Assembly: GCA_020850355.1 (NCBI GenBank)
Contig: JADZEX010000026.1
Location: 72,110-136,109, forward strand
DNA: 64,000 bases
Source of the DNA: Fimbriimonadaceae bacterium
Lineage (GTDB): Bacteria; Armatimonadota; UBA10988
Direction of reading: 5' to 3'
This document shows, in pieces, positions 17,472 through 26,147 of this stretch (the stretch's first letter is position 1; the number at the start of each line of letters is the position of its first letter). The translations under genes were made by a program, and so were the position numbers. Below the pieces are notes generated by a model. The model was not told the origin of the DNA. It was given only the letters and a program-made list of their open reading frames with translations, and did not search any database.

Positions 17472-19385
17472 TTGCGACTGCTGATCGCCAACCCACCCTG
17501 GACCGGACCGACCGCCGGACAGCGCCTCGGCTGCGATCGGCCGGGGCCGCCGGCCGTGGCCGGCGCGGTGCCCTGGCCCGACGAACTGGCCTGCCTCGCC
17601 GCCAACCTGCGCCAGGCCGGCCACGAGGCGGCGCTGGTCGACGCCATCGCCACCGGGGAATCGGCCGCCGGCTTCCACCAGCGGCTGACCGAGCGGCCCT
17701 ACGACGCGGTGGTCCTGGCAACTCACCCGGCCAGCCTGGAGGCCGACCTGCCGCTGCTCGAGCGCAGCGCGGCCTTGCGCCCGACGCTGCTGGCCTGGTG
17801 CGGCCCACCCGACCAGGCCGGCGCGCTGACGGCGCTGGAGGGCCTCCGCGCGGTGGTCACTGGCGACCTGCTGACGGCGGTGCCCAGCGCCCTGCCGGCG
17901 CGGGAGCTGGTGGTGGTTGACGGTCCGCCGCTGGCCGACCTGGCGGCGCTGCCTCTGCCATACCGCGACTACACCGTCCACCGCTACCGCTACCCGTTGG
18001 CCGGCCAGCCGCCAGGACCGCAACTGCTGTTGCGTGCCGCCTACCGCGGTCGGCCCCGCCCGGCCGCGGCGCTGGCCGCCGAGATCGCGTTCTGTCGTCG
18101 GCAGTACCCGCGCCTGACGCAGGTCGTGCTGACCGACCCGCTGGCCAATGGCGGCACCGACTTCGCCGCCGTGGTGGAGGTCCTGGCCGCCTGTGGTCTG
18201 CCCTGGAGTGCCCGCCTGGCGCTCACCGGCGCCTGGCCCGCCACGCTCACGACGGCCGCCGCCCTCGAACTCAGCCTGCCTGGCGAGTTGGCGCACGAGG
18301 CCGTCGAGCGGCTGCAGGGCCTGGCAGAGGCCGGCGTTAGCCTGACCCTGCAGCCCAGCGCCGCGACCCCCGCGGGGCAGCTGGCCGCGCTGGCGAGCCA
18401 CCTCGGGGCGGTCGCCCGGCCGCCGTTGCCGCCACCGCCGACCTGGCCCGCCGCCGCCGATCGTGTGACGCGGCGCCAGGTGGCGCTGGCCGCCGCACCG
18501 GCGCGGCCGAAGCTCTATGTAGTTGGGCAGCACCTGCCGGTCTACATGCCGCCCTGGCTCTGCGCGGCGGCCGACGAGCTGGGCTACCGCAGCGTGGCGA
18601 TCGACCCGTTCGAGGAGCCGCGGGACGTCAAGCGGCTGCTGGCGACGAGCGCCGATGACATGATCCTGTTCGACCGCGGGCACGCCTTCCCGGTCGAACT
18701 GCTGCCGCGGATCGCCGGCCGGAAGGTGCTCTACTACCCCGACATTCTGCCCCAACGCGCCCACGGGGCGCCGTCGCTGACCTACGCGAAGTACCGCGAG
18801 TTCGTCGCCGCAGCGCCGCTCTTCGACGATGTGGTGCTGCACGATGGCCACGCGCTGGAGTTTCTCCTGGCGGCCGGTCACCGCAACCTGCGGGGCGTTG
18901 TGATGCTGCCTTACGACCCCTCGCGCCACCGCGACCTGGGGCTGCCGCGCGACATCGACTTGCTCTTCATCGGCATGATGTCGCCGCACCGCGAGGCCTG
19001 CCTGGCGCGACTGGAACAGGCCGGCGTGGCGGTGACCGTCTGCCAGGTCTGGGGCGACGAGTTCGTCAGGACCCTCAACCGCGCCAAGCTGGTGCTCAAT
19101 CTGCACAGCACCGAACAGGTCAATACCGAACTCCGCATCGTCGAGGCGCTGGCTTGCGGCGCGATGGTCTTGTCCGAGCCGACCACTCGGCCGTGGGTCT
19201 TCCAGCCTGGCGAGCATCTCGACCACTTCACCTTCGAGGACGCCGCCGCCAAGGTCGCCTGGTGGCTCAGCCACGACGCCGAGCGGCAGGCCGTCGTGGC
19301 CCGCGGCCGGGAGCTGATCGCCCGCGAGCACACCGCGCTGCGGTGCCTGCAGAAGATCCTGGCCCTGCTGCCGGAGAAGCCATGA
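17472..19385 (+). CDS. Cysteine-less radical SAM/B12-like domain fused to CgeB-type glycosyltransferase
   Basis: 637 residues from a TTG start (GGGAG upstream; the fold begins at once with RLLIANPPW). About 1-150 looks like a B12-binding domain (LAANLRQAGHEAALVDAIA). About 155-330 follows the radical SAM barrel order: a proline-rich PLPYRDYTVHRYRY lead-in, LAAEIAFCRRQYPRLTQVVL and LAACGLPWSARLALTG. The CxxxCxxC cluster motif is absent: where ASRGCPYxCxFC is expected there is LLLRAAYRGRP. About 346-637 is a CgeB/Glyco_trans_1_2 GT-B domain (IDLLFIGMMSPHREACL, ELRIVEALACGAMVLSEP). The N-terminal part may be a pseudoenzyme that binds substrate or partners the upstream radical SAM protein. Overlaps the next gene (ATGA). 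Confidence 0.75.
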   Translation: MRLLIANPPWTGPTAGQRLGCDRPGPPAVAGAVPWPDELACLAANLRQAGHEAALVDAIATGESAAGFHQRLTERPYDAVVLATHPASLEADLPLLERSAALRPTLLAWCGPPDQAGALTALEGLRAVVTGDLLTAVPSALPARELVVVDGPPLADLAALPLPYRDYTVHRYRYPLAGQPPGPQLLLRAAYRGRPRPAAALAAEIAFCRRQYPRLTQVVLTDPLANGGTDFAAVVEVLAACGLPWSARLALTGAWPATLTTAAALELSLPGELAHEAVERLQGLAEAGVSLTLQPSAATPAGQLAALASHLGAVARPPLPPPPTWPAAADRVTRRQVALAAAPARPKLYVVGQHLPVYMPPWLCAAADELGYRSVAIDPFEEPRDVKRLLATSADDMILFDRGHAFPVELLPRIAGRKVLYYPDILPQRAHGAPSLTYAKYREFVAAAPLFDDVVLHDGHALEFLLAAGHRNLRGVVMLPYDPSRHRDLGLPRDIDLLFIGMMSPHREACLARLEQAGVAVTVCQVWGDEFVRTLNRAKLVLNLHSTEQVNTELRIVEALACGAMVLSEPTTRPWVFQPGEHLDHFTFEDAAAKVAWWLSHDAERQAVVARGRELIAREHTALRCLQKILALLPEKP

Positions 19386-20299
19386 ACGGCCTGCGGATCG
19401 GGCTCCAACTGCCGATCATCAACACCTACAGCGGCAACGTCTGGGGTGACGAGATCATGGCTGTCGGCCTGGCCGACGCCCTGCGCGGCGAGCCTGGAGT
19501 GGCCGAGGCGGAGGTCTACGACCTCGACACCATTCACGACCAGCTCGACCTGGTGATCAGCTTCTACGCCTGGCCCGAGACGCGGCTGGTGGCCGGGCCG
19601 CGGCAGGTCTGGTGGTACCAGGCCCCGCGCCTGCGCGCCGAGGCCGGGCCGGTGACGGACGCCGTCGGTCGCTACGAGGCGGTGCTGGTGGCCGGGCCGA
19701 ACCTCGGCCGCGAGGTCCTCGACGCCGGCGCGCGGAAGGTCCTGTTCGTGCCGATGTCGGCCAATCCCGAGATCTACCACCCTGTCGAGCCCCGCGCCGA
19801 ACTGGCGCACGACATTGTCTTCGTGGCCAACCACAACCGCACCCGGGAGGAAGTCGAACGCTACCTGCTGCCCCTGCTGCCACTGGGTCTGACCATCTAC
19901 GGCGCCGGCTGGGACCGCGAGCCGGAGCTCGCCGCGGCCGGCTGTCTGCGCGGCCGGATCCACCCCGCCGACGTCCCAGCGGTCTACAGCTCCAGCAAGC
20001 TGGTGCTCTCCTGCCACACCCCCTGGCACCGCCTCAACGACGTGCCGACCAGCCGGCTCTGGGAAGCTACCTGCTGCGGCGCTTGCGTGCTCAGCGACCG
20101 GCTGCCGACCGCCGAGAAGCTGTTCGGCGAGACCCTCGTCTTCAGCCAGGGCGGCGCCGAGCTGGCGGCCTTCGCCCAGGCGCTGTTGGCCGATGACGCC
20201 GGCCGCCAGGCCCTCGCCCACGCCGCCCGCGAGCGCGTCGAGGCGGGGCTGACCTTCCGCCACCACGCGCGGCGGATCCTGGACTTCCTGCGAGGCTGA
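19382..20299 (+). CDS. CgeB-type GT-B glycosyltransferase
   Basis: 305 residues; the ATG overlaps the stop of the previous gene. The N-terminal half is a Rossmann-like domain (GLQLPIINTYSGNVWGDEIM, DLVISFYAWPETRLVAGP). The C-terminal half is the CgeB/Glyco_trans_1_2 domain: HDIVFVANHNRTREEVERY, LTIYGAGWDRE, PTSRLWEATCCGACVLSD and a final helix that would pack back on the N-domain. This domain transfers sugars from nucleotide-activated donors in spore-coat and exopolysaccharide systems. There is no signal peptide or membrane segment. It closes the cassette; the convergent next gene begins 8 bases on with no visible terminator. Confidence 0.82.
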   Translation: MNGLRIGLQLPIINTYSGNVWGDEIMAVGLADALRGEPGVAEAEVYDLDTIHDQLDLVISFYAWPETRLVAGPRQVWWYQAPRLRAEAGPVTDAVGRYEAVLVAGPNLGREVLDAGARKVLFVPMSANPEIYHPVEPRAELAHDIVFVANHNRTREEVERYLLPLLPLGLTIYGAGWDREPELAAAGCLRGRIHPADVPAVYSSSKLVLSCHTPWHRLNDVPTSRLWEATCCGACVLSDRLPTAEKLFGETLVFSQGGAELAAFAQALLADDAGRQALAHAARERVEAGLTFRHHARRILDFLRG

Positions 20300-20306
20300 G
20301 GCCGCG

Positions 20307-20705
20307 CTACAGCTCCAGGTCGCCAACCCGGCTGACGGCGCCGCTGCTGCGGTCCAGCCGCAGAATCTCGTGGCTGCCGTCGGGCTGGCTGGCGATGAAG
20401 GTGGTCGTGCGGGCGTCGGAGTGCAGCGGGCTGAAGGTCACCGTGGCGCGCTGGCCTTTGACCTCCACCGGCGGCAGCTTCTCGACTTCGACTTTGACCG
20501 TCGGCAGGTTGTACCGGTCGACCTTCACCTCCACCGGTTTCTCGATCTCCATCGGCAGCGTGCGGCCGGCCTCGATCCGAAAGACGCTCGGCCAGTTGAC
20601 TTCCAGGCGGTCGGCTGCCCAGGCCACGGCCGGGCCGAGGAACTGGCCGATCACAAGGCCAGCGGCGAGGGCGAGGGCGGTCCGGCCGGAGGTGCGCCAG
20701 TCCAT
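20307..20705 (-). CDS. Small exported or membrane-anchored protein of unknown function
   Basis: 132 residues from the ATG at 20705 (AGGAGA upstream); the ORF-track extension to 20726 lacks a ribosome site. A hydrophobic N-terminus (RTALALAAGLVIGQFLGPAVAWA) acts as signal peptide or anchor. The rest is short beta strands rich in Val/Lys/Glu with a repeated pattern (PVEVKVDRYNLPTVKVEVE, PPVEVKGQRATVTFSP). No family recognised. It is the last gene of the minus-strand group containing alpha-L-fucosidase. Confidence 0.6.
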   Translation of the reverse strand: MDWRTSGRTALALAAGLVIGQFLGPAVAWAADRLEVNWPSVFRIEAGRTLPMEIEKPVEVKVDRYNLPTVKVEVEKLPPVEVKGQRATVTFSPLHSDARTTTFIASQPDGSHEILRLDRSSGAVSRVGDLEL

Positions 20706-20774
20706 CGTGAGGTCTCCTGAGCCCAAGGACCCCGCGACTCGGCCCGGCGTTAACCTGCCGGCTTTGCGATGCCG

Positions 20775-21266
20775 TTACGGCGTGGCGCCGAGCTGGTGCA
20801 GCCAGGCCAGGGCAGCGATTTCGAGGGCCGGGGTGGAGTCGCTGTTGGTCCAGGTGAAGGGCCGCGCGCTGACCGCTGCCCAGTGCGACCGCACGCTCTC
20901 GGTCCGGCCGCCGCGGGCCAGGGCGAGGGCGTTGGCGGCAAGGTCGGGGTGGCGGACCACCTACTGCACGACGCAGCGCTGCGCGGCGGGCCAACTGACG
21001 CTGGTCTCGCGCGCGCCGTCGGGCAGGGCGTAGCTCCACTGCACGCGCGCGCCGCGCAGGGCCAGGGAGCCAGCGTAGACCAACTCGCCGAAGTGGGTGG
21101 CCGTCCGCCGGGGCGCGATGGCGTGGAACTTCAGGACCTTCTCAAGGTCCAGCGTGAAGGTGCTGTTGGCCGTCTGCCGCAGCCCCGTCGGCGGCGCCAC
21201 GGAGAGCGTCGCGAAGCGGCCCGGGGGACTGGCCAACAGGGCGACCGCGAGGCACAGGGTGAGCAT
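20775..21266 (-). pseudogene. Exported protein gene interrupted by one in-frame TAG
   Basis: The frame opens at an ATG at 21266 with GAGGAG five bases upstream, gives a signal peptide (LTLCLAVALLASPPG) and about 100 residues, meets TAG at 20961-20963, and continues open in the same frame for another 61 codons to 20775. The two ORF-track entries (20961-21266 and 20775-20960) are exactly contiguous, and composition does not change across the TAG. The unbroken product would be about 163 residues. A recent nonsense mutation or sequence error is most likely. The second half could restart at the GTG directly after the TAG. Function unknown; it follows the toroid-repeat gene in the operon. Confidence 0.55.
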
Positions 21267-21276
21267 CGGCGGCTCC

Positions 21277-22497
21277 TCAGTTGCGGCGGTGTTGCGGTGG
21301 GCGGCCGTCGGCGCTGCCCGGGAAGTCGGGCAATGGCTCGTAGTCCCGCAGCCACTGCAACAACTCGCCGGCGCGGGCGACGTAGTCGGCCGCCGACCAG
21401 ACGCCGTCTCGCAGCCACCGGCCCTCGTCGTCCACCTGCGCCAGCAGCTCGCGCATCCGGGGCGCCCGGGCGGCGGTGCGTTGGGCCCGCTCTTCGCGCG
21501 TTGGCGGCCGGTTGGCGTGCGCTGGCTGCCGCAGCCGGCGGCGCACCACGTCCAGCAGTTCGGCCGCGGTCGGGTCGAGTTGCAGCGCCGGCAGGGCAGC
21601 GCGCAGCGGCTCCAGCCAGCGCTCGCTCCCGCCGACCGCGTGCAGCGCCAGCAAGGCCTGGCAGGCAGCGCGGGTGGCCGCGGCGTCGGGCTCGCCGGTG
21701 GCCTCGAGCGTGGCGCCGGAGCGCCGACTCCAGCCGCCGTCGGCGCGCTGCGCCAGCAGCAGGAAGTCGCCGCCGCGCTCCGCGAGCGATGGATCGACCT
21801 GACCGCAGGTCAGCAACGCCGCGACCAGGTTGGCGGTGGCCAGGGCATCGGCCGGCTGCCTGTCGCCGGCCGCCAGCGGCCAGCGAGCCGGCCAGCCGCC
21901 GTGCCCGAGTTGGGTGGCGGCCAGGCAGCGCACCGCGGCCGCTGCGGCGGCCTGCAGGTCGGCGTCACCGGTGGCGGTCGCCGTCTGGCAGAGCAAGGCC
22001 ACCGGCGCGCTGCCGCCGGACGCCAGCCAGGCGCCATCGAGCCGCTGGCCCGCCGGCTCGCCGGCCAGGTAGGCGCGCCGGGTGTAGATCAGGTCCGCCC
22101 CAAAGTCGTGGGTCGGCAACCAGCCACCGGCGGCGGTCTGCGCCGCCGCCAGGCAGCGCGCCGCGCCGAGGGCGCCGGTCCGGTAAGGTTCCTCGCCGGC
22201 CAGCTCCCAGGCCTCCAGCAGGACCAGCCCGACCGCCGCGGTGCCGGCTGGTGCCACCGCCCGCGGCCCGAGCGGGCCGTCGGGTCCGCCGCGCTGGCCG
22301 TCGGACAGCCGCAGCGTCGCCGGCCAGCCGCCCTCGGTGGCCTGCTGCAAGACCCATGCGGTGACCCCGCGCAGCGCCTCGGCGACCTGCTCCGGCAGCG
22401 GATCGACCGCGGCTCGCAACGGGGCGGTCAGCAGCAGGACGCACCCGGCCGCGAGGCCGGACCACCAACGCCGTGGCCGGGTGCGTCGCGGCTGCAT
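21277..22497 (-). CDS. Secreted alpha/alpha-toroid repeat protein (pectate-lyase PL10-like or prenyltransferase-like repeats)
   Basis: 406 residues with an N-terminal signal peptide (WWSGLAAGCVLLLTAPLRAA). The body has helical repeats, each containing a Gly-Gly-Trp motif (EGGWPATL, AAGGWLP, HGGWPARW, DGGWSRR), the hallmark of alpha/alpha toroids as in pectic acid lyases and squalene cyclases. The GGWP form is closest to PL10-type lyases, but I cannot assign catalytic residues. The ATG overlaps the fucosidase stop (ATGA), so the two are co-translated. This supports a role in extracellular polysaccharide handling, although a binding-only protein cannot be excluded. Confidence 0.65.
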   Translation of the reverse strand: MQPRRTRPRRWWSGLAAGCVLLLTAPLRAAVDPLPEQVAEALRGVTAWVLQQATEGGWPATLRLSDGQRGGPDGPLGPRAVAPAGTAAVGLVLLEAWELAGEEPYRTGALGAARCLAAAQTAAGGWLPTHDFGADLIYTRRAYLAGEPAGQRLDGAWLASGGSAPVALLCQTATATGDADLQAAAAAAVRCLAATQLGHGGWPARWPLAAGDRQPADALATANLVAALLTCGQVDPSLAERGGDFLLLAQRADGGWSRRSGATLEATGEPDAAATRAACQALLALHAVGGSERWLEPLRAALPALQLDPTAAELLDVVRRRLRQPAHANRPPTREERAQRTAARAPRMRELLAQVDDEGRWLRDGVWSAADYVARAGELLQWLRDYEPLPDFPGSADGRPPQHRRN

Positions 22498-23801
22498 CAG
22501 GGCTTCAGGAACAGCTCAATCACCGGGTAGGTGACGTCCGGCTTGACCACCGGCAGCGTTAAGGTGAGCGTCTGCTTGTCGCCGCTTTCCCAGTGGCCCT
22601 GCCAGGCCTCGATCCCGCGCATCGGGACCTCGCTGGCGTCGTTCAGCAACTGCGCGTACTCGACCTTGTCCTTGAAGCCGTCCAGGTGGAGGTGCTTGTA
22701 GGGCCAGGCCAGCACGTGAACGTACATCCGGTGCGTGGTCGGGTTGTAGGTCAGCCGGCAGTCGGGCGGGGTGGGGAACTCCGCCGGGGCCTGGGTGCTG
22801 CCGTAGATCGAGCGGCCGTGGCGCTTCATCCACTCGCCCATCCCGGCCAGCCGGTCCAGCGCCCGGGCGTCGAACTCGCCGCGGCCCGTCGGGCCGACGT
22901 TGAGCAGCAGGTTGCCGCCCTTCGAGACGCAGTCGATCAGCGTCAGGATGAGCTGCTCGACGCTCCGCCAGGTGGCCTCATCGCGATGGTAGCCCCAGGA
23001 CCCGCTGAAGGTCTGGCAGGCTTCCCAGACCACCGGCACGCCGTTGACCCGCACCCACTCGCGCGGCTGGAACTGCTCGGGCGTCTTCATGTCCCAAGCC
23101 TCGTCACCGGGCAGGTCAAGGCGGTCGTTGACCAGAATCCCCGGCTGCAGGTCGCGGACCATCTTGAGCAGCGGTTCGCTCTGCCAGTCGGCGTGACCCT
23201 TGCCCGAGCCGTCAGGCTTCGGATAGCTGAAGTCGTACCACAGCACGTGGACCTTGCCGAACTGCGTCAGCAGCTCGCGGGTCTGGCCGTGCAGGTAGGC
23301 GGCGTACTGCCCCTGGTCGCGGCCGATGTTCATCGCTTCGCGGTCGGCGTGGGCGCGGTACGGGCCGATGTGCGGGTCCTGAATGTAGTGCGGGTGGTGC
23401 CAGTCGATCAGCGAGTGGTAGAACCCGACCTTGAGGTCCTGCTCGCGGAAGGCGTCCACCATCGGCCGCAGCAGATCGCGGCCGCAGGGGGTCTGGGTCG
23501 ACTTGTAGTCGGTCAGTGCGCTGTCCCAGAGGCAGAAGCCCTCGTGATGCTTGGTGGTGATCACGAAGTACTTCATCCCAGCCCCGGCGGCGGCGGCGGC
23601 CCAGGCGCGCGGATCGTAGAGGTCGGGATCGAAGCGCGTGAAGTACTTCGAGTCGTAGACCTCGTTGGTGATCTGCTCGTTGTGCTTGACCCATTCGTGC
23701 CGCGCGGGCAGCGCGTAGAGCCCCCAGTGGATGAACAGGCCAAAGCGGTCGTGGGCGAACCACGCGGTGTCACCGACCGTCGGGCGGGTGGTCAGACTCA
23801 T
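22497..23801 (-). CDS. GH29 alpha-L-fucosidase
   Basis: 434 residues with the GH29 barrel signature throughout: FGLFIHWGLYALP, AGMKYFVITTKHHEGFCLWDS, GFYHSLIDWHHP, the nucleophile in VHVLWYDFSYP (Asp190) and GGNLLLNVGPTGRGE. This family removes alpha-linked L-fucose with retention of configuration. There is no signal peptide, so it probably acts in the cytoplasm on imported oligosaccharides. Length and order are usual for the family; the acid/base residue is not conserved enough to assign by eye. A 25-base element shared with another sugar locus lies in the gap upstream. Confidence 0.93.
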   Translation of the reverse strand: MSLTTRPTVGDTAWFAHDRFGLFIHWGLYALPARHEWVKHNEQITNEVYDSKYFTRFDPDLYDPRAWAAAAAGAGMKYFVITTKHHEGFCLWDSALTDYKSTQTPCGRDLLRPMVDAFREQDLKVGFYHSLIDWHHPHYIQDPHIGPYRAHADREAMNIGRDQGQYAAYLHGQTRELLTQFGKVHVLWYDFSYPKPDGSGKGHADWQSEPLLKMVRDLQPGILVNDRLDLPGDEAWDMKTPEQFQPREWVRVNGVPVVWEACQTFSGSWGYHRDEATWRSVEQLILTLIDCVSKGGNLLLNVGPTGRGEFDARALDRLAGMGEWMKRHGRSIYGSTQAPAEFPTPPDCRLTYNPTTHRMYVHVLAWPYKHLHLDGFKDKVEYAQLLNDASEVPMRGIEAWQGHWESGDKQTLTLTLPVVKPDVTYPVIELFLKP

Positions 23802-23829
23802 CGTGACGGCATCTCCCGGATGCCGCCCG

Positions 23830-23854
23830 ATTCGCCGCCGGCCGGCGACTCCTG
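23830..23854 (-). promoter_or_regulatory. Shared 25-base element upstream of the fucosidase (copy 1)
   Basis: This noncoding stretch, between the marC stop and the fucosidase start, matches 31472-31496 at 22 of 25 positions. Plus-strand ends are ATTCGCC and CCGGCGACTCCTG. The core has imperfect dyad symmetry (TCGCC...GGCGA), consistent with an operator. It lies 28 bases upstream of the fucosidase start. Confidence 0.45.
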
Positions 23855-23856
23855 CC

Positions 23857-24489
23857 TCAGTGGGCCAACCCCGGCATCAGCACGACCAGCCCTTCGATGA
23901 TGAAGCGCACCGCCAGTGCCGCCAGCAGCAAGCCCTCCAGGCGGGTCGCGATGTTGATGCCAGTGTGGCCGAGGACCCGCCGGATGCGGTCCGCCGCCCG
24001 CAGCACCAGCAGCGTGGTGAGCGCCACCAGCAAGGCCACAAAGACCAGCCAGAGCCGGCCCTGCGGCGAGTTGAGGGTGTCGGCCTGGATGATCGCCGTC
24101 GAGATGGAGCCCGGCCCGACCAGCAGTGGCGTGCCCAACGGCACCGCGCCGACCTCGTCGCGCTCTTCGGCCTCACCAAGCTCCTCGGGAGTTTCGCGCG
24201 CCCGGCTGGGCTGGGCGTTGAGCATCGTGGTGGCAATCAGCAGCAGCATGATCCCGCCACCGACCTTGAAGTGCTGCACCTCGATCCCCATGAATGCCAG
24301 TACCGTCCGGCCGGCGAAGATCGAGACGACCAGCAAGGTCGCCACACTGAGCGCAGCGATCCGCGCGGTCCGCCGCCGCTGCGCCTCGCTGTCGCCGAGG
24401 GTCAGCGCCAAGAACGCCGGCAAGGCGCCCAGCGGGTTGACCACCACGAACAGCGCCACGAGAGCCCGCAAGTACTCACCCGACGGCAC
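23857..24489 (-). CDS. MarC-family integral membrane protein
   Basis: 210 residues, GTG start with GGGAGG upstream. Six predicted membrane helices and the typical MarC motifs: FVVVNPLGALPAFLALT near the start, VGGGIMLLLIATTML, and VPLGTPLLVGPGSISTAI. The family was once linked to multiple antibiotic resistance in E. coli, but no transport function is established. It is followed after 55 bases by the fucosidase and lies next to a MarR regulator on the same strand, so the pairing is positional and not proof of co-regulation. Confidence 0.9.
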   Translation of the reverse strand: MPSGEYLRALVALFVVVNPLGALPAFLALTLGDSEAQRRRTARIAALSVATLLVVSIFAGRTVLAFMGIEVQHFKVGGGIMLLLIATTMLNAQPSRARETPEELGEAEERDEVGAVPLGTPLLVGPGSISTAIIQADTLNSPQGRLWLVFVALLVALTTLLVLRAADRIRRVLGHTGINIATRLEGLLLAALAVRFIIEGLVVLMPGLAH

Positions 24490-24548
24490 GCCACGCCTCC
24501 CGAGTTGGTGCGACTATGATACACCGGCCGCGCCGCGGCGATGGCGGG

Positions 24549-25061
24549 TCAGTCGGACGCCGGCTCCGGGCGGGCGATGGCCGGCGGGAAGGGCGGCCCG
24601 TCTTTGGCCAGATCGGGCTCAAACAGCCGTGACAGCACCCGGCAGGCGGCGCGCACCTGCTCCCGCTCGGCGGCCGACATCCGCTCGATCCGGACGGCGA
24701 TCTCGTGGAGCACGGACTGGTCGACCGCCGCGATCAGGGCGTGGCCGGCGGGTGAGAGCGCGAGGCTGACCCGCCGCCGGTCGGCCGGGTCGGTGGCGCG
24801 AGCGACCAGGCCCCGGGCGACCAGTCCGTCGGCCAGCCGGCTGAGCGCCGGGCGTGACAGGCGCATCAGCTCGGCGGCCTCGGCGCCAGACGAATCAGGT
24901 TGGTCGCGCAGAGTCACCAGCAAGCGGAACTGCGGCAGCGAGACGCCCGACTGTTCGTGGTAGCGCAGTGCGACATGCACCACGGCCATCGTCGCGAAGT
25001 TGGCGTGCAACAACGCTCCAGCGAGGGCGACGGCATCCGGCTGGGGCGCAGGTTGGTCCAT
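24549..25061 (-). CDS. MarR-family transcriptional regulator
   Basis: 170 residues, starting at the ATG at 25061; the longer ORF-track version is spurious. The winged helix-turn-helix core is clear: VSLPQFRLLVTLRDQP, AELMRLSRPALSRLADGLVARGLV and the wing DPADRRRVSLALSPAGHAL. MarR proteins are dimeric repressors, often responding to phenolic or oxidative signals. The gene is divergent from the repeat protein at 25146 and upstream of marC (59-base gap), so either could be a target. A TATGCT at 25088-25093 on the minus strand may be its -10 box. Confidence 0.9.
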   Translation of the reverse strand: MDQPAPQPDAVALAGALLHANFATMAVVHVALRYHEQSGVSLPQFRLLVTLRDQPDSSGAEAAELMRLSRPALSRLADGLVARGLVARATDPADRRRVSLALSPAGHALIAAVDQSVLHEIAVRIERMSAAEREQVRAACRVLSRLFEPDLAKDGPPFPPAIARPEPASD

Positions 25062-25109
25062 CGGCGGCTCGCGGGTCAGCGTGCAGAGCATACCACACCG
25101 CCGCGGCCC

Positions 25110-25139
25110 TTGACCGCCGCGACCGCGGTCAGCTACGCT
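25110..25139 (+). promoter_or_regulatory. Promoter predicted to give a leaderless mRNA
   Basis: TTGACC (25110-25115), an 18-base spacer and TACGCT (25134-25139). Transcription would start about seven bases after the -10 box, which is the A of the ATG at 25146. No Shine-Dalgarno precedes that ATG, so translation would be leaderless. Confidence 0.5.
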
Positions 25140-25145
25140 CACGGC

Positions 25146-26126
25146 ATGTTCAGCGACGATCCGTTTCTGCAGGAGCTGGCCACCACCGCCAACCTGGGTT
25201 GGTGGACGTCTCAGAAGCTCCGCCGCCGCGAGGCTGATCCGTGGGTGATCGAGGCGCTGCTGGCGCGCCTCGCCCACGAGCAGGACGACGCCTCGCTCGC
25301 GACGCGCGTGCAGGCCCTGCAACTGCTGGCCGAGTACGTGGCACGGCAGCGGCTGGGCACGGAGTTGGCTCAACCTCGCAGCTTCGCGGCGCTGCTGGCC
25401 GAACTGGCGACGGAGCGCCGGTCCTGGCTGGCGCTGCAGGACGGCTACTTCGATCCGGCCCAGCACATCGCGCGGTATTACGAGCTGCTGCTGCCTGGCA
25501 GCGCCGCGGGGCGGCCGTTGCTGCGCGATCTGTTGGCGGAGCCCGCGCGGCTGCCGTCCAGCGCTGATCCCAGCGCGCAGCAAAGCTGGACGGCGGCCCG
25601 TGGCGTGGCGCTTCGCCTGCTTGAACCGCTGGCCGAGCCGACCGACGCGGCCTTGCTGCGGAGTCTTTGGGAGACGGACCTGCCCGCCGTCGCGGCGCCG
25701 GCGGCGGTGGTCTGGCACCGCGTGGCCGGTGCCGCGGTGCTGCCCGCCATCGCGGCGCGAGCCCTGGCACCGCACGGCCCGTCGCGACTGGCCGCCGACG
25801 ACTGGTACTACAGCCTGGCCCGGCTGGGCGAGGGGCTGCTGGAGCCTTGCCTGGAGGCCTTGCGGGCAGCGGAGTACGACACCCGGGCTTACGCCGTGCG
25901 GCTACTCTCGGCGCTGCGCGAACTGGCGGTCCCACGGCTCCGCGAGATCGCCCGCGACGACGCCGACTGGCGGGTGCGCAGCAACGCCGGCGAGGCGCTC
26001 ACCGCGATCTACCAGCAGCGCCTGGCGACCCCGGCGGCGGCCGTCGACGCGGCCGACCGCGGCCTGTCGCTGGCGGAGCCCGCCGGCGATGCGGAGCGGG
26101 GGTTGAGCCGGGCGGACGAGGGGTGA
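25146..26126 (+). CDS. HEAT-like helical repeat protein
   Basis: 326 residues, nearly all helical, with Ala/Leu-rich repeat units of about 30-35 residues and a recognisable HEAT-type end (PRLREIARDDADWRVRSNAGEALTAIYQQ). There is no signal peptide or membrane segment, so it is probably a cytoplasmic scaffold or binding protein. I start it at the first ATG of the conserved-looking region (MFSDDPFLQEL), which coincides with the predicted transcription start. The C-terminal 30 residues are low-complexity (DAADRGLSLAEPAGDAERG). Divergent from the MarR gene. No specific function can be assigned. Confidence 0.7.
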   Translation: MFSDDPFLQELATTANLGWWTSQKLRRREADPWVIEALLARLAHEQDDASLATRVQALQLLAEYVARQRLGTELAQPRSFAALLAELATERRSWLALQDGYFDPAQHIARYYELLLPGSAAGRPLLRDLLAEPARLPSSADPSAQQSWTAARGVALRLLEPLAEPTDAALLRSLWETDLPAVAAPAAVVWHRVAGAAVLPAIAARALAPHGPSRLAADDWYYSLARLGEGLLEPCLEALRAAEYDTRAYAVRLLSALRELAVPRLREIARDDADWRVRSNAGEALTAIYQQRLATPAAAVDAADRGLSLAEPAGDAERGLSRADEG

Positions 26127-26147
26127 GGGGGGCCGGGGGACGCGTCC

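Noticed and set aside
20961-20963. TAG as a pyrrolysine or other recoded codon
   Set aside because: TAG is used as an ordinary stop by many genes here (for example at 8186, 13870 and the aminotransferase stop at 56011), so recoding of one TAG is unlikely.
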